A stretch of 64,000 nucleotides of DNA from Paraspadella gotoi (lineage: Eukaryota; Chaetognatha): NCBI GenBank assembly GCA_051294375.1, contig CM119271.1, positions 16,188,770 to 16,252,769 on the forward strand, in the 5' to 3' direction. Of the stretch, positions 39,301-64,000 are shown piece by piece. Under the pieces are notes generated by a model. That model saw only the letters and a program-made list of their open reading frames with translations. It made no database searches and was not told where the DNA came from. Within the stretch, counting starts at the first letter, position 1; each line of letters opens with the position of its first letter. The position numbers were made by a program, and so were the translations under genes.

Positions 39301-40457
39301 CATACAGTAAATATTTCAAAAAGCCTTGTTTTTTGGTATCAAATTCCCTATTATTTTTCGGCCGATAGAGAAATAAAAATTTCGTCGAATACTGCTAATC
39401 CCTAAATTAGGATTGAACTAGTAAAATTAGGCATCGCGTTCGTGCATCTTATCATTTTGCTATCGCAACATCGGGTTTTTATTTCGTCTTTTTTTTTCTC
39501 AGGGGCTTAGTCTGCTGATCAGTTTATTTTTTGACAATAATTTTTTTTTTCTTTTTTTCAGAAACGGTAACTGTAATTTTCCTTGGTACTTTATTATTTT
39601 TTTAAATTGACAATCGTAAAATAGAATTTTTTTTTCTAGTTAATAAAATATATTTTCTTTTCTTAAATTTTATTTTTTTAGTATCAAAATTTGTCGTCAA
39701 TCTAGATTTTTCTTATGCGATTGCGACGATCTTTATGCTTTTAGTATTTTTTAAAATTTATTATTTTTTTTTTATTTGTTTTTTATTCGGAAGTTTCGGT
39801 ATTAATTAGTTTCAATTAGAGGAAAATAAAACAAACATGTTTGGACTTTTTTTACTTAAAGATCTCTCTCTCTCTCTCTCCCCTCCACTATTGCAGAGTC
39901 CAAGAGCACGCCCGCAAGTCCCTCCCGGGTCTCACGTCCCGAGCGATCGAGACACGAAAGCAGCGGACGCGCGTAGAGGGAATGACGTTCGACGTTGACT
40001 CTGCAGCAGCCGCCGCGCGGACGATGCGGCGCAGCGACCTTCATTTCCAGAACATTCAGGATTTGTTGAAAAATAGCATGTTCATGCTGCAGCAAATCGA
40101 GTTCGAGGCTGGGAGGCGGAAAAAGCATGAAAACAATGAAAGGTGGGTTCCAACGGGCCGACCCTGGCCTGGGGTTAGGGGTGAATGAGTTGGTAAATTA
40201 CGCAACCTTTATGACTGAGACTTTATTGTGACCAATCAATCTTTTTCCTTCCCTTCCCTGCACTGCACTGCAGCATGTACTCCCAACCTCAGCTGCGCAT
40301 GTCGCGACCGTATTCCGTTAACGATCTTCCTGTCGGCGTCGGAGGCGGCGGCGTCGTCGCTCGCCAAGACCCGGCGTTGGACGACGCTGCTGCTGTGGAG
40401 GCGGCTGACGCCGCTGCTGTCTCTTCCGCGCCAAGGGATAGGAAGAGCGTCAATTGA
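36299..40457 (+). CDS. BORCS8: BORCS8 (MEF2BNB), BORC complex subunit
   Basis: Exons 36299-36456, 39897-40142, 40274-40457; 195 residues. The domain reads KTKKVAEKFGDAMEAISNEP, TLAMYR|VQEHARKSLPGL, then SDLHFQNIQDLLKNSMFMLQ. These correspond to [34 protein letters not shown]-type segments of human BORCS8. BORC sits on lysosomes and recruits ARL8 for kinesin-driven movement. The ATG at 36299 is chosen because any splice from the upstream exon (35960-36019) would reach a TGA that overlaps this ATG. The C-terminal tail is Ala/Val/Asp-rich and poorly conserved. Intron 1 (3.4 kb) is the largest in this part of the window and is filled by nested mobile elements. Confidence 0.88.
36564..36825 (-). 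mobile_element. tRNA-derived SINE, left unit
   Basis: Read on the minus strand it begins TGTGGCAGCAAGAC and has a pol III A box TGGCTGAGCAGG (complement of 36748-36759) and a B box GGGTTCAATCCC (complement of 36707-36718) about 30 bp apart. It ends GTTGCCATA. It is about 95% similar by eye to the right unit. Confidence 0.8.
36826..37037. mobile_element. Spacer of the SINE dimer
   Basis: 212 bp between the two SINE units. It contains GTGCGCAGCGGTTGCGTGTTCGAG, an A/B-box-like remnant on the plus strand, and a GAGCGAGCGGGCGAGCAGCG tract. It is carried inside the same insertion. Confidence 0.5.
37038..37294 (-). mobile_element. tRNA-derived SINE, right unit
   Basis: Minus-strand unit with intact A box (complement of 37227-37238) and B box (complement of 37185-37196). 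The whole insertion 36564-37294 is flanked by AGAT at 36560-36563 and 37295-37298, while the uninterrupted element A copy has AGAT once. Confidence 0.85.
37729..39404. mobile_element. 1.7-kb TAGGG-ended non-autonomous DNA element
   Basis: It starts TAGGGTATTGCACA and ends GCTAATCCCTA, whose complement is TAGGGATTAGC, giving short imperfect inverted ends. AATTAGG stands on both sides (37722-37728 and 39405-39411) but once in the intact element A copy, so it is a target duplication of 7-8 bp. The inside has repeated GTGGCGTAAAGACTTTTT and TGGCGTAGAATGGCGTAAAA blocks. No transposase is encoded. A hAT-like origin is possible. Confidence 0.65.
38150..38570 (+). repeat. Degenerate internal tandem repeat of the 1.7-kb element
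   Basis: Four units of about 110-130 bp, each with TGGCGTA(A/G)AATGGCGTAAAATGAA, an AT-rich part, then GTGGCGTAAAGACTTTTT and TAGTAAAA. Confidence 0.75.
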
Positions 40458-40557
40458 TCGCGAGAATTCTAAGAGAAAAAAAATCTAGTCGGTTTTGAGG
40501 TTAAAACTTGGTTAAAATTAATGTAGTAATTCAATTTAATTATGTTAATTATGTATA

Positions 40558-40563
40558 ATAAAA
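40558..40563 (+). terminator. Likely poly(A) signal of BORCS8
   Basis: AATAAA about 100 bp after the stop codon. Confidence 0.5.
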
Positions 40564-41121
40564 AATACGTGAATGGAAGTATACTTGACTAGCTTTCGCG
40601 GACTAACCGATATACGAAAAAACAAAATTTCTCTACAAATAAAAATGAACTGGATATGAATGTCGAATGCGCATATTTACTTTGAACCTTCTTCTCCTTA
40701 CGAAACTAGTCTTCATGATTCACATCTTCTATTTATTTAAATAAAAAACTTTCGTTATATTGCTTTTTATACTTATTAGAATGTAAGTTTCCGTCGAGCC
40801 AGAAAACTGATCATCTTAACAAAGAATAAAGTGCAGCGCGAAAGATCTAAAAGGAACTAGAAAATGTCTCCGCCGACGATGAAATTGAACGCGAGCCAAT
40901 CACCGTCCGCATTGACGCAAATCGATCATCAACCTCTTCAGCATGGGAACTTCTTAATTCACCCGTCGTCGTCGCTTTCGTCGCTTTGAATTAAAAAATA
41001 GACAAAAGATCTTTGGACTCGGAAGAATTCCGTCGCCGATCGAAAGAGAGACGATGATTGTTCGGTGAGCGGGAAAGGATAGAAAGCGGTCGAGAAAGAA
41101 GCGGTCAAGACAGAAGCGGTC
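40564..41121. other. Spacer between BORCS8 and tetraspanin
   Basis: About 560 bp with nothing recognised apart from GA/AAGCGGTC repeats near 41080-41120 that probably lie in the tetraspanin leader. Confidence 0.5.
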
Positions 41122-43803
41122 ATGGCGAAAAAGACGCGGAGAGACAGAACTGAGGTGAGCGAAGCTGATCTTTCTTCAAACCGTAGGTTTTAATCAGTTG
41201 GCGCTTGTAAAACCTAACCTTAACCCTTACAAAAAGGTGAGCTGCTTGATCAAATACCTCGTGTTCGGTTTCAACGTTTTCTTCTGGTTCATCGGTATCG
41301 CCATCTGCGCTGCTGGGTTCTACGCTTGGATTGAAAAAGACACAATTTCTAATCTGTCCAAACTCTCCAAGATTCCCTTCGATCCCGCCCTCGTTCTCAT
41401 CGTTGTAGGCGGCGTCATGTTTATTCTGGGTAATAGGAATTGATAATACGTAAAAATTCTGGTTTTAATATTTGATAAATATTTAATTAACTTTCTCAGG
41501 TTTCACGGGCTGCGTGGGAGCGTTGAGAGAAAACACTTGTCTGCTTCTCTTTTTCACTGTCAATGTCGGACTCATTCTCTTTTTGGAATTATCTTTTGGT
41601 GTCCTTCTATTTATCTATAAGGTACGAGTAAATTTTAATCTTTTCTTCTCTCTCATTTAAAATCTTTTTTGAGCAAAAATCTCATTTACATATTGCAGTG
41701 TCCAATTATAATTAAATATTTTTTTTGTAGAAGCACAAATATCTTAAATATTTTTTTTATGTTGAGGTTTTCTTACGCAGAGCCGACAGAAACAACGCAA
41801 ATTCGCTCGTAGTTTTTCGTAAATGAATAAAATCTGCCTTAATTCTGTTTATTTATGGTTTAAAAATATCGCGATTTTGATCAATCCAATTTGAGCTGGT
41901 TATAATATAGATAAGCTTAGTCATTACCTTTAGTTCAGAGGACCTGACTTCGTGTGAAACGGTTGATGTGCTTCGGCTTCGTGCTTCCTATGTTGTGCGG
42001 CCAAAACTCGTTGGCAACCGACGTACGAAACTTGAGTTTGAATCCCGAAACTCGAGTCTGAAACCCCCAAACGCTCGGTTCGCTGGCGAGGGCCGCCGAC
42101 TGGCGACACGGCCTTGTCGCAGCCTCGGTCCGCTCCACGGGGTTCGAGAATGACGTCGCTCGCTCGTCCTCTGGTTAACCTTTTGTCAAAGAAAACTTTT
42201 CTATTTTATAATAGTAATGACTTAGTAATAACTTATAGTAATAACTTATAATAGTAATAACTTATCGGATTTAAATATGCTCAGTTGTTGCGAACTTACC
42301 AAAGAATACTCCTCAAGTTACGCTGTTATTGATACCGTTGTTGTTTTTGTTTTCAATTTTGTTAATATCGTTTTTGTTATTAATAAAAAAAACCAAAAAC
42401 GTCCGCTCCTATTAATTAATCCCGCATCTTGGCAGGACTGGGTGAAGGATCAAGCCAAAGCGCAATTCCAAACGATGATCGTCAACTACAGAGAAGATCC
42501 AGATTTGCAGAATTTGATCGATTGGGTTCAAGAAAAGTGGCTCAATTGCTGCGGGGTCCAGGGACCCATTGATTGGGAGGTCAGTCTCTTGCATCAAATG
42601 TAATCTTCCTTTATTTGTCTTAATTATATTTCGATTAAACTCTTTTTTTGAAAGATTTTAATTTCCTCCTAGGTTCATTTATATTTTTTGTTAAGCTTTT
42701 TACGATTTGTTTCATTTTAAACTTTGACCGAGGTTGCCCCGTTCCATTTCACACGATTATCAGATTCACCACCACGAGTTCATTTCCAGTATCCCCTAGA
42801 CATTCCCACGTTTTTTTGAAAATGCGCATAGGTACGAATATAATTAGTTTCTTCAATATTGTTAGTTTTTTCACAAAATTTATTTTTAAAAAAAAATTTT
42901 ATTTGACCGATTTCATTCCCTATTGTATTAGTTAAATCACCCTGAACTTTACTTAATAATTTTCCTTTCATTAAACACGAAATCAAGTTTTTTTTTTTTT
43001 TCGTTCATTCAATTTTGTTCAAATAACAAACAATGTCCTAAAAATTAATTGTCAAATCGTTAATCGCACGTGTTTAATGATAAAAATTGAATGATAAAAA
43101 CTTTTTTCATCCGAAGATAGTAAACCTTTTTTGGCTCTACTATTGCACGATAACATTTTCTTCATACTCTTACCACGCCCCGCCCCCGCCTCCTCATTTA
43201 CCCTCCCAGGCGAACATGTACTTCAACTGCTCGTCCAAGCAGCGCGGTTCGCGAGAAGCCTGCGGTGTCCCCTTCAGTTGCTGCAAACCCAAAGAGGGAG
43301 AGATCATCAAGAACAAACAGTGCGGCTACGATGTCCTCAGCAAAGATTACAAGGGGACGATGGGTCAAGTCATCTTCACTTCCGGTCAGAATTCCATTAC
43401 AATTTGGAATCTTTTGATTTGGCCTCCTTGGATTGCATAGTTAGATGGCATTTTTTACGAAAGTCATTTGATTGCATCATTCGATTGCCTAGTTTGATCG
43501 CATATTTTGATTGTATGATTTTATCCTTTGATTGAATACTTTGAATTCTTCCTTTGCTCGCATCATTTGATTGCATCCTTCAGGCTGCATCGACGCCGGA
43601 GAGAAGTGGCTCGAGCGCAACTTGATTCCCGTCGCCGGCGCCGCCGTCGGGGTCGCCCTCATGCAGGTCATTTTTCAAATTAGTTAATTTAAATATTTAG
43701 GTAAATCTTTTAAAAATAATTATTATCTTTCCAGATTTTGGGGATTTGTTTTGCGCAAAACCTGAGGAGCGACATTTTTGCTCAGATGGCGAAATGGAGA
43801 TAA
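41122..43803 (+). CDS. TspanC8 tetraspanin (Tspan5/14/17/33-like)
   Basis: Seven exons: 41122-41154, 41198-41429, 41500-41621, 42436-42579, 43210-43384, 43584-43666, 43735-43803; 285 residues, all in frame. Four membrane segments are visible (YLVFGFNVFFWFIGIAICAA; ALVLIVVGGVMFILGF; CLLLFFTVNVGLILFLELSF; PVAGAAVGVALMQILGICFA). The large loop has NCCGVQGPIDW, YFNCSS, REACGVPFSCC, KQCGYD and GCIDAGEKW. These total eight cysteines, the TspanC8 hallmark. GCVGALREN after TM2 is also characteristic. TspanC8 members chaperone ADAM10 to the surface and so tune Notch and other shedding. The short first exon encodes a basic cytosolic start (MAKKTRRDRTE). Intron 3 holds SINE-like sequence and intron 5 holds short ATTTGATTGCAT repeats. 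Confidence 0.93.
41935..42165. mobile_element. Possible SINE-like insertion in tetraspanin intron 3
   Basis: A GC-richer island in an AT-rich intron containing GAGTTTGAATCCC, a B-box-like motif. No clear A box or ends were found. Confidence 0.3.
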
Positions 43804-43808
43804 AAACT

Positions 43809-43814
43809 AATAAA
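43809..43814 (+). terminator. Possible poly(A) signal of the tetraspanin
   Basis: AATAAA only 6 bp after the stop codon. If used, the 3' UTR would be very short. Confidence 0.3.
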
Positions 43815-44840
43815 ATATTTATTAATGTCGATGGGTAACACATATTATTTTAAAACTCACTTTTTTAAAATCATGACTGATAACATTTAATTGACTACTA
43901 GTATTTAATAAGAATATTTCGGAATATGTGAATCTATTTTAACATTCGGTCTGCAAACGAACCAAAAGCGATTATTATTATTAATATAAAATGTCTTTAA
44001 CATTAAATACTACGAATTTTGCTTGTAAATTACTTATTAGGATTGTATTTTTTTTGCCACCTTCAGGTTGGTCATTCAAATACTTTTAAAAATATTTTTT
44101 TAAATCTGCTATCTGAATTTTCAAATGTGTCAAGATTTTAATTGATTACAAAGTAAATACAGTAAATACTATTTCCAGATGCTTGTGCTATAAAAGTTAC
44201 GAAATCGCAATTGTATTATACACGTTATTTATTTTTCGGCTCACATCAATTTCCTTTTCGTGTTATATTAAATTTGTCTTCAAACTGTTTTAAACGATTT
44301 AATTTCTTAAAATTAATTCGATTATGAACTCGGTGTAAAGATGAAATAGTTAATTTAATCGACAAATTAGTTAAATTTTTCCGTTTGATGTCGCGAATGT
44401 CCAAGTTTTTCACTCGAGCGGCCTTGGTTTTGTTTTTTTTAAAACAAAATGTAATCTGTATACATGTCACAGAACCTAACATAAGATGCTGTATTTGCAA
44501 TGTATTATGTATAACCTTGTAACGACGTCGTCGTCGTCGTCGAAGTCTTCTCGGATTAAAATGCTTTTTCCAAAAAAAAAATTGTTTTTATTTCCCAAAT
44601 AAAAGAAATAAGTCAGTTGTTACTTGATAGAGTTAGATCGTTGCTGCCTCAACAATGTGACTGGAAACTAGTGCAAAAATTTCGAAGACAATAAATCGAA
44701 ACATAATTTTCTTTCTTACCTTTTCTGCTCTCGAGAGTCAAAGGCAAATATTTTTGTTTCTATAATTAATTAATGACAGATAGTTATCAACGCTGAGACT
44801 TGACATCGAATCCTTACAAATCCCAAGAATCGGATCGACG
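43815..44840. other. Convergent intergenic region
   Basis: AT-rich DNA between the tetraspanin and glycylase stops. A (GTC)n run sits at 44524-44541. TTTATT on the plus strand near 44587 could be the minus-strand poly(A) signal. No gene recognised. Confidence 0.5.
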
Positions 44841-55199
<10,359 letters not shown>

Positions 55200-55445
55200 G
55201 CGAATCTGTAAACAAGAGAACGACCTCAACGAACTCATCTCTCGGATTTCTCCTTTACAAATTTGGATTTCAATTGCTCTAGATCAAAATAGTGTTATAT
55301 ATAAGTCTTAGCTAATTGTATAAAAATTTGGCGCTTTGTTTTATAACGCGTTACACTTTACTCCGTAATAGACATATTTTAATGAAGCTAAATTTCGATT
55401 GACGAATTAAATTAGTTAAATATTATACAATTATAGTCTCTATAA
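55200..55445. promoter_or_regulatory. Divergent ciliary promoter, glycylase / IFT88
   Basis: 246 bp between opposite start codons of two cilium genes, AT-rich. GTTGCC at 55192-55197 with GCGAAT after a 2-bp spacer resembles one good and one poor half of an RFX X-box (GTTGCC-N-GGCAAC). It overlaps the glycylase ATG. Shared control is inferred. Confidence 0.5.
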
Positions 55446-62078
<6,633 letters not shown>

Positions 62079-62191
62079 AAGTTAATTGTAGTGATAATAA
62101 TTTGTGTTATAAATTCACCAAATAATTTTAGTAATTTATTAGATTATTAGATTTTTTAGGATTTTATTGTTTTATAATTGAAGGCCTTGAT

Positions 62192-62197
62192 AATAAA
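62192..62197 (+). terminator. Likely poly(A) signal of IFT88
   Basis: AATAAA about 115 bp after the IFT88 stop codon. Confidence 0.5.
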
Positions 62198-64000
62198 TTT
62201 ATTTCTACAGGACATCAGTTTGGATGTTTACTGTTTTAATTTTATTTAGGGTTTACCATGTTTAGCATGTTTTATTAACTATGAGAAGCATCTGTAAATT
62301 CCTTTTTTCCGTTTGTAGTTTGTAGTTTTATTTTACATTATTTTACATTAATCATTAAAAGATAATAAAAATGATTATTGTTTTTCTGACTTGCGCTTTG
62401 CCTTCATCATGAAAATACATGTAGCTATTTTAATTTGCCAAGGACAGAGTATTTGATAACGTAAATGATAACGTAGATCACTTTTAAAATAGTTATGCTA
62501 GTTTTCTTTCTCATCGAATTCTCAAAATAAAGACGTTTATTAGAGATAGAAAAGAGGTAGCCAGCTGTTTAGCAATTATGGTTGTGGGAATTTTATTTCA
62601 TATCAAGAATGATTCAGTAGCAAACATCAGCAACAAACTAAACCAAACAAATAAAAATATAATTAAGAGGTTAACGTGAGATCATTTCTATATCTTCATA
62701 GCGTAAACGTTTACCAAAAAATATCAATGTTTACTAAAGCAATGTTTATTTTAATTCTTAACATTATTGTGAACGAGAAAAAGGGGAAGGATTTTTAATT
62801 CGCAAGTTTCAAGTCGCAAACGCTCCTTAGATCGCGTGGCGGTTGGCGAATGCCTCTCTCGGCTCACCGCTCACTATCTTCGAATTGCTCTCAACTGCTC
62901 CTGACATGCCTCAGGAGCAAAGTCTCTTCTTCTCCTCCGCACTCCTTACTTCGCTTGCCTCTCCTACTCCTCATCCTAGGAGCAAAGCCCTTCCTTTCTT
63001 CTGGTCTTTCTGCATTTGATCCCTTGCTCCCTCCTATGTTGTTGATCAGTGTTTGTGAGCGGAGCGTTTGCTGTTTGTTGGTTTGGTCGATCGAATGATA
63101 GAAATGGAAAGAAGAATGTATCGGCCTTTTTGCAACTATTTTTATTGATCGGAATTACGGAATGGAATGGCTAAAAACGGTTTAGAATTGGATATTTTTT
63201 ATTTCATGGCATAATTTACTGCTTTTAGCTACAGTTTTACCTATTTTTTGTCATTTTTTTATTCTGAAAGGAAAAAGACAGACAGCAATTTTAACACATT
63301 TTGATGAATTTGAATGGTTGAACGAATAAAAGGTGAACAATTAAAAATAGAGTTCAAAGACAGAGGGCAAAGACAGTCAAATGAGAAACTAACGGATTGA
63401 TGGATGTGAGGAGAAAATGTTTTTGAGATGGCCAAATTATTAAAAAATTTTTAATGGGTTCAAGTCAACCTCCCGGTTTGTAATCAGGTTTGCCTTTGCC
63501 TTTGGAGAGCGACAGAAAGGCGGGGGAAAAAAGATTTACATTCCAGGGAATTGTTCAATGTTCATCTCCGCATCGACGAGGCGTTTTGGTGGGGCGATGG
63601 CCTTTATTTTTCTTTAACCTGTCAATTTTCTGGGTTTTTCCCCTATTTCTAGATTATCGAAAAACAAAACGGAGAATCGAAAATCTTCCTCGCCTCAGCG
63701 GGGCTCTTGAAAATATATTTCAAGATATAGATCTTTTAGCCGCTTATTCGGCAAACTTAAATTTTGGCCTCCCAAGGTTATAGTCAGTGCCTGATTAGGT
63801 TTAATGTAAAAGTTTAAAATCAACAAATTTTAGGAATTAATTCTTGAAAACTTATTTTTAGGTGAATACTGATCTATATTTATTTTGGCTTTTTTCATTA
63901 AATGTCAAAACATTAAAATCCTGTTTTTAATTCTGAAGAACCACAGATTTCAAATCCTCATCAAAAGTGTGTCTAAAAAAAAAAAAATTAAAGAATTAGG
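62198..64000. other. Terminal region, no recognised gene
   Basis: AT-rich DNA with a GC-richer stretch at 62820-63080 that contains direct repeats of CTCCT.AGGAGCAAAG. An open frame at 63490-63783 (about 97 codons after a possible acceptor, TAATCAG) has normal-looking composition but matches no family I know. It might be an exon of a gene continuing beyond the window or chance. Confidence 0.4.

Larger units (their letters stand above)
36510..39785 (+). mobile_element. Dispersed element A, copy split by two insertions
   Basis: Segments matching the Angel-intron copy are 36515-36563, 37295-37728 and 39405-39785, in the same order and strand. The first gap is the SINE dimer (36564-37294). The second gap is a 1.7-kb element (37729-39404). 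Two GTCTGCAGCTGGCTCTGCAG motifs occur at 37541 and 37612. Confidence 0.75.

Overview
This is nuclear DNA of an invertebrate animal with a compact genome. Genes are split by many short introns with GT-AG borders. Exons are GC-rich and introns are AT-rich or simple-sequence. CT/GA microsatellites are abundant. No bacterial-type operons, rRNA genes or CRISPR arrays are present. The gene set (IFT88, a TTLL3/8-type tubulin glycylase, Hakai, ATF6, IRBIT/AHCYL, a TspanC8 tetraspanin, RIC3, a C1q/collagen protein) points to a ciliated metazoan. The phylum cannot be settled from the window; a sponge or another marine invertebrate would fit.

Layout: (1) 218-2936 +, membrane collagen/C1q protein, 5' end outside the window. 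(2) 5750-8765 +, RIC3. (3) 10007-12986 +, Angel-type exonuclease. (4) 13410-15848 +, Hakai/CBLL1. (5) 16581-18280 -, unrecognised Lys/Glu-rich protein. (6) 18713-20692 -, REEP5/6-type ER-shaping protein. (7) 20954-26714 +, AHCYL1/IRBIT. (8) 28440-29489 +, mitochondrial ATP5S/DMAC2L. (9) 29965-32764 +, ATF6. (10) 33941-35294 +, FAM210A-like mitochondrial protein. (11) 36299-40457 +, BORCS8. (12) 41122-43803 +, TspanC8 tetraspanin. (13) 44841-55199 -, TTLL3/8-like glycylase. (14) 55446-62078 +, complete IFT88. The last 1.9 kb holds no recognised gene.

Most genes are unrelated neighbours. Two pairs are head-to-head with very short shared upstream regions: REEP/AHCYL1 (261 bp) and TTLL3-8/IFT88 (246 bp). 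The second joins two cilium genes and suggests co-regulation. ATF6, REEP and AHCYL1/IRBIT all act at the endoplasmic reticulum; FAM210A and DMAC2L act in mitochondria.

The most structured non-genic region is the first intron of BORCS8. There a dispersed element, also present in the Angel intron, has been entered by a tRNA-derived SINE dimer flanked by AGAT and by a 1.7-kb TAGGG-ended element flanked by AATTAGG. Further short dispersed families recur in introns. RIC3 and IFT88 each carry an apparent single-base deletion inside a strongly conserved segment, and several exon junctions elsewhere look one base or one splice base wrong. Sequence errors with a deletion bias explain this better than gene decay. 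I did not find a convincing new biological system; the strongest leads are the ciliary divergent pair, the nested transposon, and the stop-start uORF candidate of BORCS8.
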